Source: Helianthus annuus
Lineage: Eukaryota; Streptophyta; Magnoliopsida; Asterales; Asteraceae
DNA length: 64,000 bases
Reading direction: 5' to 3'
Assembly (NCBI RefSeq): GCF_002127325.2
Contig: NC_035433.2
Coordinates: forward strand, 123,844,088 to 123,908,087
The notes below the pieces were generated by a model. It saw only the letters and a program-made list of their open reading frames with translations. It was not told the DNA's origin and did no database searches. The translations under genes and the position numbers were made by a program. Positions 9,521 to 22,309 of this stretch are shown in pieces. How positions within the stretch are numbered: the first letter of the stretch is position 1; every line of letters starts with the position of its first letter.

Positions 9521-11756
9521 CAACTGGAATGTGGTTGTCATTTTGTGGGGCCCTACAATTAACTCTTGCCCTTCAAAAAAAAAAGTTAACTCTTATCTCT
9601 TCCATAAAAACTAGGATTTTGACCCGCCACGCGTTGCGGCGGCGGCGTCGAAAGTTAAATTAACTCGTATTTATACTTTATATTTGATCCGGCTCTTTGC
9701 TAAAAAAAAACTATGTCATCGTCGAATGAAAACGTATTTATACTTTATATTTGACCGGCTCTTTACTGAAAAAAGTTACTGAAAACGTATTACCTGGCTG
9801 TCGATTGCATCTCTCAAGCACCGAAAACAACATGAATTGTTGCAAGTTTTTCAACAAGTAATCTTTAACGACATTGAACCATTAACGAGTAAACCATATA
9901 CTTGTGTGTATATTTGTGAACCTGATGGGTAATGAGAAACAATTATCTGACTGGTATGATACTGGATATAAAAAACAGTTTATAATCAGAGGATGTAACA
10001 AATTACAAGGACATATGAAATTATATTTGTTTTTAGAGTTTTAACGTGTGAAAGAACATCTTAAAGAGAAATGAGATATTGATCATAACCTTGCATGCCT
10101 ATTGTGAGAAAGGGCCATGGATTTGCTTCCATATACACATATTAAGTTCCATTTATTACGAAATTGTTTCAATTTTTAAGTTTTTTTCCAACGACAACTA
10201 TATTATTATTTAAATATAGAGAAAGGGGACAAGTACATAGAATTCCAAAACAAAAACAAAGACACGTCACATCTAGAATATTAAAATCACACTATCTACC
10301 CCAATTTAGACCATCATATGGTGATCTATTCTTTAACCAAAGAAATATGGTGATCTATTCTTTAACCAAAGAAACGAGCCTTCCTTCATTGTCATCACGG
10401 TTCTCATTACGGATAACTTAGCATTATTAAAGGTGATGTCATTCCTCGATCTCCAAATTCTCCACATTACAATTCTTTTGTTACATAAACCTTTCCATAA
10501 AACTTTTAGTTATTAGTATACCTCTGTTTATATAAATCCTCTATATATTTTTCTAAAAATATCCTCATCTTTCTGTCAGCTAAATGAAGGAAATTACTAG
10601 CAAGGTTTTTCTTTTTTACCTTTTTATACCCGATGTATCGTTGTATGCAATGATTTCATTAGCAATGGATGCAAACTTTAACGTTAAACCGTCAAGCTGC
10701 TGACCGGTTTTTGTCAAGTCAACTGCCATGTCGTCCGTTTTCACAGACATGAGATGTGGCTGCCATGTCACGCTTAAAGGTTATCAAGTATCATAATGAC
10801 AGTTTGCTGAAAATTCATTACACTTAGGTGAAGTAAACCCGTCACCGTATATATCAGAGATGCTTAGGATTCAACAGGCCGGTATGGTCTGGAGACATTT
10901 ACCAGAGAATAAATAGACTTTGATACATGTTTTAACAAATAACATGGGCATTTATCATCTTGAATGAGTCTAGGCCCTAACACAAATATACATACCAACC
11001 CAAGACACATAACTTCTAAAAAATGTTCAGGCAAATTAATTCAAATACAAAAACAACTTCAGGTTGAGATCTACGAGAAGTCGAAAACCAAAACACTTGC
11101 ATATATAAGGTGGGTGATTATGTAACCATCTACCACTCTTTTCTCTCACTCGTTAAATCACTAAAGCACTACGTAAAACTATATTGTGGTGTTACACTTT
11201 AACATCGGTTTTGTATCGAATCTGCCCGTATATATGTGGTGTGAGGAGGTTCATTGCAAAACACCAAATTATTACGAGAAGAAAAATAAGCAACTCAAAA
11301 TCATTTAACATTTTTCTATCAATAGTTCATGTTTTTAGAATTGTGCTTCTCACAAACACATGTGTAGGCTATGTACAAACGCAGCAAGCTAATTTGTTCA
11401 TATATGCTGTAATTTTCTACCTTCTACCTACATGTGTAGGACCGTAGGTTATATACATAAATGAACAATCAAGCTAATCTCTTCATATTTTTCTTTCAAT
11501 TCAAGGAGAGAGGAGCGAGAAACAATAACTATATGTATATAGAGATATATATCAATAGTGGATAAAAAAGAGCTCTAACCTTGAATCAGGACTCTATATA
11601 CTTGTCCTGTATTTTCCTAACATTACAAAATACCAGCACAATGTGATCGAATGTGAAAATGTATGATTAGCTCAAGGAAAAAAAATCTAATTCTATTGAT
11701 AGAGAATGCACAATCATATATATGTTTTTAAAAAAAAAAAATTAAAAAATCTAACT
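9521..11756. other. Intergenic region and 3' flank of the FRS4-like gene
   Basis: No supported gene. At 9608-9645 an ACTAGGATTTTGACCCGCCA end with a GCGTTGCGGCGGCGG hairpin resembles the ends at 6864 and 33945. A perfect 29-bp tandem duplication lies at 10316-10373. An imperfect duplication around ACATGTGTAGG...TTCATAT is seen at 11355-11500. The last part, 11500-11756, probably contains the 3' UTR of the FRS4-like gene (minus strand). Confidence 0.5.
10316..10373. repeat. Perfect 29-bp tandem duplication
   Basis: The 29-bp unit starting ATATGGTGATCTATTC is present twice, back to back (10316-10344, 10345-10373), with no difference between the copies. Confidence 0.95.
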
Positions 11757-14526
11757 CTAATGCGGCAGACGAGAATTCTGCAATTGTGCTGAAGTTACGT
11801 TGTGAAACTGTGTAGATGCTACATTGTGGAACATTGTTGGTACTACACCTTGCAACTGCGGCGCCATCATATTATGCAACTGTAAATGCCTCGCGTTAGG
11901 AAGCTCCTGCAACGACATTTATAAAAATAATAATACGGTAAGTTGTTACAATGTTAACAGTACATATGTATGAATTATGATAAAGATTAATAGGCAAGAG
12001 TGCAAGACAAACCATTTGATGAAAACTGGAATCAATCCCAATATTTACAACTTCTGGTTGTGCGGGTACCTGATTCATGTGAGATAAAGCTTATTTAGAC
12101 AGATGAGAACTTGAAGTCATTAAAAATAGAGTAAAATGCCATTTTCGTCTCGGAGGTTTGGCCAGGTTTGCGACTTTCGTCCAAAGGTTTGTTTTTTCGC
12201 ATCTAGATCCAAAAGGTTTGAAATCTTGCCATTTTCATCCTGCTCGTTAACTCCATCCATTTTTCTCCGTTAAGTCAGGGGTATTTCCATCTTTTTGTTA
12301 AGTCCTTACTAAATAAAAGTTAAGTTCTTGACTTTAAGTTGACAAAAAAGACGAAAATACCCCTGACTTAACAGAGAAAAATGGATGGAGTTAACGAGCG
12401 GGATAAAAATGGTAAGATTTCAAACATTTTGGATCCAAATGCGAAAAAACAAACCTTTGGACGAAAGTCGCAAAACTGGCCAAACCTTAGGAACGAAAAT
12501 GGCATTTTACTCTAAAAATAAAGAGGGAAAATAAACAAACCTTTTCGTTCATAACTGCAGTACCATTACTGTTTGACTTTTCTTTCTCGGGCTCTGCTCG
12601 CGTAATACGATTCACATCTAAGTTAGTCGCGGGTTCTTTAGAAACTGCGGGGCCTTCATTTGCAACAGAGTTATTCACATTTGTGCATTGAGCCAATGCA
12701 TCTTTAATCGCACCTAACGCAATTTTGTAACTTTCTTGCGAAATCGAGCCTTCTTCCCCCAAAATGATAGCCCGACGACACAAATCATTAAGCCGTCTGG
12801 TTTTCGTTTGTACGTTTTCCAGTTTTTCACTAATAGGGTATCGGCTAGTAGCTGCATTTGTCCATCTTTGCAGCACATATTTAAACGGGATACTGCAAAC
12901 ACCCGACATTTGTAGAACGACAACCGCATGCCGACATAAATAGCCTTTAAATTCAAACGAACGACAAGAACAACATATATCCAAATGTGAACCATTCCAT
13001 TCCACCATGTAGTCTTGACCACTTTCGAATTCTTTTACGGTACACGCTACCGAATCTCCGTCTTGTTTGTCGATCTTAAGATGACACGCAGACGCCCCCA
13101 AAATCTCAACTTGAAATCTCTTAAAGATTTCATGAGTGTATACAAACGACACCTGTTTTTCAAACGGTGATGGCGATTTCAACTCAGGTGTGTCGTGCCA
13201 CGCGTCAAAATTCGATTTCGCTTGTTCTTCATACAAATCTTCCACCATAAGTTTGTATTGTTCTAGAAACTCTCGCAAAAAAGTTTCTAAATGAATGTAT
13301 TTATCGATAAAAGAATTCGGGCTCTCTGATCGAGAAGGTGCGTATAATCCAGCAAGCGATATGTTCTTGATAAACGTTGGGGCCCATTGTTTTCGATCAT
13401 GGTATAAAGATTGAAACCATGCGTCTTCGTTAAGATTAAACTTGTCGACTAATTTAACCCACCTTTTGTCAAATTCTTCTTCGGTCCATGACCGGTGTAT
13501 ACACTTGTTAAATTTCTTCGTGAACGTATCGTGCCACGGGTACAAACAATCAAGCTGCCTCGAAACCTTTTCTAGAACATTCCAGAGATTGTAAAAATGC
13601 CGCGTGTCAGGAAACACCGCTGCAATCGCTGCTTCTATAGAATTGCTTCGGTCCGTAAGTATTACGCTCGGGGCCCGGCTACCCATCGCTAAAAACCATG
13701 TTTGAAACAACCAAACAAACGTGAATAACGTTTCGTCTGCGATTAACGCACACCCGAGTAATGTGGGCTGACAATGCTGGTTAACTCCGATAAAAAGAAC
13801 CAACGGGATTTTGTACTTGTTTGTGAAATACATAGTGTCGAAAGAAACCACATCGTTAAAGTTTTTATAATCCTCGATGCCTTTTGCATCGACCCAGAAT
13901 ACGTTTCGGAGTTGATGTTCTTCGTTTAAATCCACGGAATAATAAAAGTTTGGGTTTTCTTCCTGCATTGTAACGAAGAGTTCGAGAAGTATTTGAGCGT
14001 CGCCTTCATCTAACGTTAAACACCGACCCCTGTCGTTTTGATTTCTTATATAATTCTCCAAGCCGGTAGGTTGATATACGCCGTATTGTTTCGACATGGT
14101 TGCTAATATTGTTTTTCTACGTATCTTGGGATCGTTTTTAAGCGGGTCGGAATTCCGGTGACTTCGGAAAAAATGTGATTGAGATGGCAAGAGTTCATGG
14201 TTATGCTCCTTTACGAAACTATGAATATACCATTTTCCGTTCGGTTTTCGCTTGACGTGCATACTCGCTTTACAACCGATTTTAGGTGAGGGTCTTGGAT
14301 TAATCGCGTCATCGGATTGTTGTTTGTTTCCGTATCTTATGCATGAGAATTTAGCATCAATGAACTCTTTTGAGGCTCTGGAACGACGACTGCTCAGTTT
14401 GGCGGTTCCAAAACCTACTGATTTCGCGTATTCTTTATAATACTCGTAAGCTGCTTCATTTGAATCAAATTCTATATTGTCTTGGGGTTCTGAATTAGAA
14501 GCCACAGAGGCAGTATTGACATCCAT
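11757..14526 (-). CDS. FAR1-related sequence transcription factor (FRS4-like)
   Basis: Three coding exons on the minus strand: 14526-12541, 12069-12013 and 11906-11757, with GT/AG introns at 12540-12070 and 12012-11907. All junctions are in phase 0, and the model gives 730 residues ending ...SRLPH. The start at 14526 is the first ATG of the frame and is followed at residues 18-30 by the FAR1 domain start. Domains: FAR1 DNA-binding region with zinc ligands C62, C85, H108 and H110 (WRKY-GCM1 fold), a MULE-transposase-derived domain at about 225-320 (FDTMYF, then GVNQH, then ILTDRS), and a SWIM zinc finger at about 517-533 (CxC...CRH). The sequence around the SWIM (MSGVCSIPFKYVLQRWT) and the tail resemble Arabidopsis FRS4 more than FHY3 or FAR1. 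The family are nuclear, domesticated-transposase transcription factors; FHY3/FAR1 act in phytochrome A signalling. No damage is seen. Orthology is inferred by eye. Confidence 0.88.
12128..12513. mobile_element. Foldback element 2 inside the first coding intron of the FRS4-like gene
   Basis: Left end AGAGTAAAATGCCATTTTCG, mirrored on the right by CGAAAATGGCATTTTACTCT. It is flanked by AAAAAT direct repeats (12122-12127, 12514-12519). The arms are long (about 150 bp each), leaving a small centre. It makes up most of the 471-bp intron, so the unspliced transcript would contain a long hairpin. Confidence 0.88.
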
Positions 14527-15440
14527 ATTCGCAGTGACAGATCTTAGCTTGTGTACAACTTAACCACAATACCGGTTCATATTTCGTCCATCATATCCGA
14601 TACATGAAACTTTATCGCGTTGATCCCCCGCGGATACACTAGAAAGACCAAAACTGACATCAATAGTGGTAAATTAAAAACTAGCACATTTCCTACTTAA
14701 CAACACACGTATAATAGTTCATCGTAAACAACTATTGGGGTGCGTTCAATACACAAACCAATACTAACTTGAAAGCTAAGAGAACCGCGTAATTCATTTT
14801 TACATAGTGCTTCGTAGATATAATGGAAGCGAGAAAAGGAACGCGTGAGTGCGGTAAGCGGATACATAACTGTCGCATGTATAACAGTTAATGCAAAAGA
14901 TACAACTGCATTATGCGGTTTTCATCGTTCTCGACTTAAATTGGTTCGTATTGCGCGTTCCTTACAACTATTCCCTCTTTCCAAACAAAAGGCTACACTT
15001 CAATATTTCTCATACCTAATATCATTGCATAAGCATAACTCACATAAACTGTGATGGAATTAACACAAAAATTCACACCTTACTGGACTCAAAATCAATA
15101 CATTTAAAGTGAAATATAACCTCTATAAACAAAGTTTCATACTCAATATTCAATAATGAGAATCAGCACATTTAACACTTTAACCTACACGCACGAATCT
15201 GAATTGTTTAACAGAATCAATTAACGGAATCTTGTGTATGATAGGGAATCTAAATCAAATATAATCAACTAGAAGAGTTATGGATGTGAGAGATTTTACC
15301 GAAATTACGTGCAGATCAGGAGATGTTTGAATGAATTCTGATTGATTGAAGGCGGAGACAGCAGGAATTTAGAGTGAGATCAGAAGATTGGTTGCGGGTA
15401 TAATTTGAAGTTTAGGGATTTTAGGGTTTGTTTCTGTGTT
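14527..15440 (-). promoter_or_regulatory. 5' UTR / promoter region of the FRS4-like gene, possible 5' UTR intron
   Basis: Upstream of the start codon the minus strand carries a candidate donor CG|GTAAAA at 15300/15299. AG dinucleotides shortly before the ATG could serve as acceptor. A leader intron is known in some FHY3/FAR1 family genes, so a non-coding first exon near 15300-15440 is plausible. No TATA box could be fixed with confidence. Confidence 0.35.
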
Positions 15441-15653
15441 AATTTGGGGAAGAAGAAATGGGTCGTATTCGACGCGCGTTTGTATTTGCGTTCAAGTGCA
15501 CTCGTGCTGTGAGGGTGACACGTGATATACAAAGGTTGGTTCTGGTATAAACCATATTTATCCTACAAACTGTAAGAACAATGCTAGTACTTACAAAAAA
15601 TTAAATTAATACATACTAAAACAATAGATACATAAAAGTAGCACTTTTGAATT

Positions 15654-15934
15654 AGAGTAAACTTCCGTTTTGCTCCCTGTGGTTTGGTCAATTTAACGGT
15701 TTTGCTCCAAATCTTTAAAAATAGCCATTTTACTCCCTGATGTTTCGGTTTTTTGGCCAGTTTGCTCCCTGCCTCTAACTCCATCCAAATTGTTTGTTTT
15801 TCCATTTTGCTCCCCGCAGGGAGCAAACTGGCAACAAAACCAAAACATCAGGGAGTAAAATGGCTATTTTTAAAGGTTTGGGGCAAAACCGTTAAAGTGA
15901 CCAAACCACAGGGAGTAAAACGGAAGTTTACTCT
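15654..15934. mobile_element. Foldback element 3, AGAGTAAA ends
   Basis: Left end AGAGTAAACTTCCGTTTTGC, right end GTTTTACTCC...CGGAAGTTTACTCT, forming arms of about 130 bp around a centre containing TTGTTTGTTTTTCC. It is flanked by the 7-bp direct repeat TTGAATT (15647-15653, 15935-15941). The internal phrases 'CTCCCTG.GGTTTGGTCA' resemble those in elements 1 and 4. Confidence 0.9.
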
Positions 15935-15941
15935 TTGAATT

Positions 15942-16487
15942 ATATTAGCACATGAATAATCAAGATAATTGATTTTAGCACATATGTAAAATGATTTCAG
16001 CACTTTTCTTTATCAGCACATTGAAAACAAAAGGAAGATCAAAATAAATAATTAATTGTTTGTTAGCATAATTATAAAGAATTCAAAATAATTGATATTT
16101 TTTAGGTTATCATTTTGCCATTTCTCTATAATTGGTTGGATGCCACATGTCACTTTTTAAATGGGGGTATACGAAATGTAGTTTGTATTTGATCCTACTC
16201 CGTGATATACAATGGTAGATTCGTGAATACAAAATATGATTTAAAACTATTTGGTGATTGAACCCACTTGGTGGGTGTTTGGGTTTTACCTTATTTTAGA
16301 GTTACTTATAAAGCTGGAACGGGTGTCTTCGATGACCTCATGCGGAGAGCAAGTGTACCGATCGGGAATGTGTCACCAACATGCTTTCGGTGAACTGTGA
16401 AGTGGTTAAACGGTGAGTGTCACCAAGTGGGAGGAGAGAGAAGGGATAAAGAGTGGGTTAATGGTGGGCTCCACCCTCTTTCAACCA
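15942..16487. other. Intergenic
   Basis: AT-rich then mixed sequence; no gene or structured repeat recognised. Confidence 0.4.
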
Positions 16488-16496
16488 ATCATAAAA

Positions 16497-16804
16497 GGGT
16501 TATTGGATTTTATCACACCAAACTATTGGCTATTGGCCGCTGCCACCCCCAACTATCACTTTGACGTCTGTTACCCCCAACTTAACACTTTGTGTGTTAT
16601 GTCGCCATATCGTTAACTGATCACTAACTTTAGATCCCGGTACTATACTTTTGGGGGTGTCATGGGGATCTTAGGACACCCCAAGTGTATAGTAACATGA
16701 TCAAAAGTTAGTGATTAGTTAACGACGTAGTGACAGAACACATTGAGTGTTAAGTTGGGGGTGGTGGGCGTCAAAGTGATAGTTGGGGGTGGCAGTGGCC
16801 AATA
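16497..16804. mobile_element. Mutator-type MITE, left part (right part at 28134-28167)
   Basis: A long palindromic element. The left end GGGTTATTGGATTTTATCAC (16497 on) is mirrored by the right end GTGATAAAATCTAATAACCC, which is now at 28148-28167 because an LTR retrotransposon inserted into the right arm. The element is flanked by the 9-bp direct repeat ATCATAAAA (16488-16496 and 28168-28176), the duplication length typical of Mutator-like elements. Excluding the insertion it is about 340 bp. Confidence 0.85.
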
Positions 16805-19575
16805 TGTAACACCCCGTGTTTCGGAAGTCGAAGTCAAAGTCAAAGTCAAGATTGAAGTCAAAGGAAGAAAAGATTGCTAATTGCAATCTGTCTCTCCTTG
16901 CTCAATTCTTGTTTTGACTTCTTTGACTTATAGTTAGCCTATTTTAGGTTTTACGTTAGTTATATTATGTGGAGTAATTGTTAAGATCGCAGTAATCGAT
17001 GTATATTTATCGCTACGAATCGCTTTACGACTGTGAACAATAGGAAGTAACAATGCGATAAAGTCAACTAAACGCTAATCGAACTAATCTAAACAACATC
17101 GCGCTCGCAACTCAAATTACGTATTTTGGGTGATTGTTATATGTGTGTGTGTGTGTGTCTTATGTGTTACCTATGCATGTTTATTTATGATATGTGTGGT
17201 AATCAATCGAATCGCAATCGAACTCAATCACAATCGAATCGCAAACGCTAAACGAACACGAAATAAGGATGATTGTATGTTGATATAGTATGATAATTAG
17301 TGGAGAAGAGATAACGCGAGATATGAGTGGTTGGGATTAAAAGTAATTTGAATAAGGAAACTCTATCGCATCGCAATGCTCGCAATAGAAATCGAAACGG
17401 GCAAAACTCGTCGCGCAAAACTCTCAAATCAAGCGACTGATCGATCAGGCGACCAACCGATCGACCAGCCGTGACCGATCGAGCTGCCTGGCCGATTGAC
17501 CAGCCCTTTCCTCTTTTGGAACTCTATAAATACCTCCTGTCACTTTCATTCTTTCTACTTTTGGAAACTCTCTGTCTGAACAGCACGCTTTCCTCGCTTT
17601 TTCTCCGATTTCTCTCAAATCCGGTAAGATGTCGTCCTAAATCTTGTACTTCCTTAATCTACACGCACTCCTACACCTTTCTATCTTTTGAATCTTAACT
17701 TTTGACCGTGAAATCACCAAGATTCAAGGTGTTTTAGGATGACGTCATCATATGTTCTTGAAGAACTTCATGTTTTGGCCTCAATCCACCAAGAACAACT
17801 TAGATCTAACCGATTTCCACACAAATAAACAAAGATCTTGCATAGATCTAAACACATTCATGGTGAAAAAGGATTGGAAGATGGTTTCTAACTTTCTTTC
17901 AACTCTTTTACACTCAATGCACTCAAAACCGATAGAATCGGACCTTGTTCAAGTCTTCTACTCATTCTTAGTGTTGTACTAGTTCAAGATCTGGATTCTA
18001 CTCACGAGACCACCGATTTCGAGTTAACCAAGAACGGATGTCTTGAACCGGTTAACTGGTCGAACTAGGGTGATTCCTGTTTGATCGGATCGCTTGGGTC
18101 AAGACAGGGTTCTGTTGGTGTTGTCACACCGTCTCGATAAAATGACAAACAATCAAAACAACCAAGTGTAACACGAACAGGTCGACCAGGACTGAGTGTC
18201 GTCCGATCAGACTGTTGTCCGATCGAACAGCCCATCCGAGCGACCGGCCATCCGAACGGCTTACACCTTGGGTCCCACACTTAACCAACCTTATCTGAAG
18301 TCTGAGTGTTGAACGAATTGCTGTCTGATCGGACTACCATCCGACCGAAATACCATTCGGATCATGAGATACTTGGACTTTAATACTTAAATAATTTTCA
18401 ACATGTTCAATGCACTAGGAATGTCACCCGATCGAACTGCTGTCCGATCGAGTGACATCCTGCTGCGAACTTGTTTTCACTTAAGTGCCCAACCGAACGG
18501 GTTGCCGGCCGATCGAACGACCGTCCGATCCACTGACCTGAAAGGTAGAGATACTTCAATGTTTTATAATGCTACAACGAAAACTTCAAAAGTCAAACCA
18601 TCATACACAAACACATCCTTCCTAAAGGGAGAAACAATCCACTCGAACGGCCATCCGCACGGACAGCCGTCCGAAAGGACTGTCACCCGCACGATCAGCT
18701 GTCCGATCGGACTACCATCCGATCGACCAGCTGTTCGACCCACCAACACTTATTTCGTTTTACGCATCACTTATCGTTATGCTATCGAACTATTCCGGCT
18801 AACCCTACTCTCAAGCGCTCCCTTCAATCCATCAACCACTGTGAGTATACTCGATCCCTTTTTGCTTTCGCACTTTTGGGTGTTACATACGTTACTTATT
18901 CGAAATCACATCGAACACACTATGCAATACTTTTAACGCTAACTGTTACCGCATGTTATACGTGACTTAATGAATGCTTGTTTGTTATGTTTACACATGG
19001 AATGTTGTCTACCTGCCTTAGCAACGACAGTACTATAGTTTGGACTCAGCACCCGTTCATACGGGGGTTGTTAAGGACAATTATTTGCATGGATTACACT
19101 GGCGATCATGTATTACGAACTGCCTTGGGCAGTCAACCCGCAGTCATGGGTATCGATAGGTTCATGTCGATAACTAACATGCTTCGTTTTACTCAGTGTA
19201 CGTGCCAGTTATGCGTAAACTATTTCGAACTCTATATGCTACTATCAAACTTGTATACTCGCCTTTACACTATGAGTATTGACTTTTGTTTTATCGTATG
19301 TGACAGGTGCATAAGGTGTCTATTTGCTTGGAAATCAAGGCTAGGAAAGAGTCTTAGTTACCAACAAATAGTTGTATGTACTATTGAAACCTGAGTTGTC
19401 GAAACAGAACAATTTGCCTAGATTTGTCTGTAATAATTTGTTTGCCTTTTGAGACATGGTATGGGACATGTTACTTTAAATTGATTGGTAATGATAATTG
19501 TTATGGAAACTTCTGGAAAATTTGTTTCGCTCAGTGCCATGCCCCGATGTTTCTGCCATCGGTTGGGGTGTGACA
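16805..19575 (+). repeat. Element A 5' LTR
   Basis: Begins TGTAACACCCCG and ends GGGGTGTGACA. It contains TATAAATA near 17525 (likely promoter), a CCGGTAAGAT donor-like site near 17621, and about 25 short dyads of the CCGATCGGAC/GATCGACC type around 17440-17510 and 18170-18740. It contains extra array units near 17450-17500 that are missing from the 3' copy. Confidence 0.95.
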
Positions 19576-19578
19576 GAT

Positions 19579-19590
19579 TGGTACCAGAGC
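19579..19590 (+). other. Element A primer-binding site
   Basis: TGGTACCAGAGC three bases after the 5' LTR, one base different from the initiator-tRNA-Met complement TGGTATCAGAGC used by most plant LTR elements. Confidence 0.8.
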
Positions 19591-20690
19591 CATAACTATA
19601 GGGAATTAGGCAAGACTCGACCTAGTCCGGGTCGAAGTCTTAGAGACCTAGTCTATTGTTAGGACCCATAGCCCGACTCGTGCATGTCCAGTAGGGATTA
19701 GGTATGAGCTTACTGCTATCTCTCGTTATTCTCGCCTACGCTACACTATCACTGCAATAGAAATTTCAATTTTTTGATAGGCGATTAAGTCGAGATTAGG
19801 TGTGAAAACCGTAAACTCTCGATTAAATTGCTTGTTTGATCTGTATTTATCTATAAAACGCGAGAATTCGCGTTGAATCTGGAGTGAAATCCCTACTTTA
19901 GCGCGGATTTTCGTCTCTATTTTACTAAAATAGGAAAGGAGTTGTTAAGCTAGGGGTGAAACCCTAACCTTGACGACTTGTTGCAACTTTTTTATTTTGT
20001 TTTACGAAACTCTCACCAAAGTCTCGACGGACTCCAACGACCTGAACTCACGGTATGACTAGAGGGATGTGTGCCGGATGCCCAAGAATCGAGGCAGAGG
20101 CCCGATCCTGAAAGTCAAAATGAGTACGACAAGTCCTTGAGAATAGTCGAATCGCTTTGGGTAGTAAATGTCTAATAGTCGCAGACAATCTATTTCTCGA
20201 TTTTTTATATGTTTCGATTCTGAGTCCGCGACTGCTGACTCCGATGATTCATCGATTTTATGTGGAGTTATGTGTTTACGTGGTTTATGCTTATTTGTTA
20301 GCATTTTGAGGTACTACTGGTTTCGATTTAATGCCTTTTGCTTCCGCTGTTCTCATGACACCCACTACCCCACGTTAACAAATCACTACTACCCTAAGGA
20401 AGCACCATACGCTATGATGCTCGTTATACCACACGCTTATAATATAAATAATCGCTATGCTAAAAGAGATCGCTATATTCGAACGCTCGCAGACTTTAAA
20501 TGATAGGTTTCTGTATTCTGACTACTTCTGGTGATTATGTGCTTACGTGCTTCCGTGATTCTGTGCCCTACGTGCTTATGTGCTTCTGTGATTATGTGTC
20601 TATGTGATAGAATGTGTTCCTGAGCTTTAGTATTAGACGTGTGAGGTGAGATTCGATTATGATGTGTCTGAGACCTATGACGATGTCTGT
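19591..20690 (+). other. Element A untranslated leader
   Basis: About 1.1 kb between the primer-binding site and the first recognisable gag codons. No conserved ORF seen. A run of imperfect TATGTGCTT/CTGTGATT repeats lies at 20530-20600. Confidence 0.6.
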
Positions 20691-20739
20691 TGCAGACATT
20701 GTCAACCGGACCATCATCAGGACCACGACACCCATGACT

Positions 20740-22308
20740 CACTCGCCAAGAATAGAGGGACAAACGCCTTGCTGCCATCCTCGCTAAACAAGTGGCCAAG
20801 GTTGCGCCCAGATCGTGAGTGAAATTTACGAGAACGTTAGCAAATCGTCTGAGGAGTCTAGAACCGAAGCTCCTAAAGTTGCTACCAAGACTGCTTTCAG
20901 CTTCAAGCAGTTCAAGGCTTGTGGTCCAAAGGAATTCACTGGAGAAGATGGCCCAACGGCTATGTTTCAATGGTTCGATTCCCTCGAAGTCACTCTGCGC
21001 CAAAGCGGTTGTCCTGAAAATCTCTGTACCCTAAACGCTACCGGCGTCTTCCAGTCCCACGCATTAGACTGGTGGACGGCCGAGAGAAACAAACGCGGGA
21101 ATGATGCAGCTTATGAGCTGACCTGGGAAGAGTTGAAAGCCATCATGATGGACGAATTCTGCCCTCCCCATGAACGCCAAAAGCTGGAGGACGAGTTTTG
21201 GAACATAAAGCAGAAGGATGGAGACAACGCTACCCTGACTGCTCGCTTTAAGCAGCTCAGCCTCATCTGCCCCGATCAAGTGAAGACGTCTGATATGGCA
21301 ATCAAGAAGTACATCCGAGCTCTACCCGACTGTGGATCTGATTTTATTCATGCCGCAAAGACAGCAACGATCGAAGAAACTTATCTGCTTGCCGCCGAAA
21401 TCAACGACAAACAGGTAAAAGCTGGTTTTTGGGAGAAAGCTTCAAAGTCTTTGCATCAAGCTACCGTCGCACCATCCTCCGAAACCGCCGCCGCTCAACC
21501 GTCAAAGTCCTCACGCCGCAGGAAGAAGAACAACAGCAGCTCCAGCAACAAGAACTGTGCTGTCACCAATACTGCTGCTCCACTTCAAGCCGTACCGGCT
21601 CAGCAGCAGTCCCACCACCGTCCAGCACCAGTTACATATGCACCGCCCACAAAGCGTGCATACACAGGCCCTCACCCGGCTTGCCCAACATGTTCTTATC
21701 ATCATCCGGTGGGTCTTGCCTGTCGTTTCTGCGCCCACTGCAACATGTACGGCCACTTCACTGTCAACTGTCATACTGGTCCCCGCAACACCACGGCTCC
21801 TGCCACTGCTCATCAAGCTCTACTCCCAGCCCCGCAAGGCCATCAAGCGGCTTAGGCACCCGCGATCAACGTCAGAGTCTGCTTCGCATGTGGTGATCCC
21901 AACCACTTTGCGAACATGTGCCCGAACAGGGTTGTGAAACAAGAGCCCCAGCAGCAGCAGCCTCATCAGCAGCAACAGCCACAGCAGCAGCAACAAGCCG
22001 CACGCACCAGAACATTCAACATCAATGCGCGCCAAGCCCAGGCTGACAACAACGTGGTCAATGGTACGTTCCTTGTGAATGGTATTTATGCATCGTGTTT
22101 GTTTGATACTGGAGTCAATAATTGCTTTGTGTCGTTTGAATTCGAGAAGCTCCTTAGTCGTAAGCGCTCCCATCTCCCCTCGACATTCGATGTTGAAGTG
22201 GCCACCGGAAGAACTGTCGCCGTTAATTATGTTCTTCGTGATTGTACTCTTGATCACATCTTCCCAATCGACCTTATCCCGATGCAACTCGAAAGTTTGA
22301 CGTCATAG
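20740..22308 (+). pseudogene. Element A gag and protease remnant
   Basis: Gag is read from about 20765 (RLAAILAKQVAKV in one frame, then a one-base shift near 20805) through 'FTGEDGPTAMFQWF' and 'ALDWWTAERNKRG' to a first zinc knuckle near 21720-21770 (CRFCAHCNMYGHFTVNC). An in-frame TAG at 21853-21855 is followed by a second knuckle (CFACGDPNHFANMC, about 21880-21920). A CAG/CAA glutamine run (21935-22000) comes next. The aspartic protease has the active site LFDTG (about 22100). The frame shifts at about 22300. Gag would form the particle and protease would cleave it; this copy is broken. Confidence 0.9.
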
Positions 22309-22309
22309 T

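Noticed and set aside
12714..13022. Long open frame on the minus strand overlapping the FRS4-like gene
   Set aside because: It lies in another frame of the SWIM-domain exon and has no domain of its own.
18403..18936. 177-codon frame in the element A LTR (and its copy at 27055)
   Set aside because: It lies inside an LTR, is rich in repeat-derived DR/SDRPAVR segments from the GATCGG dyads, and changes length between the two LTRs.
20473..21003. 176-codon minus-strand frame antisense to element A gag
   Set aside because: Antisense shadow of the gag coding strand; sequence shows no domain and the plus-strand frame explains the openness.
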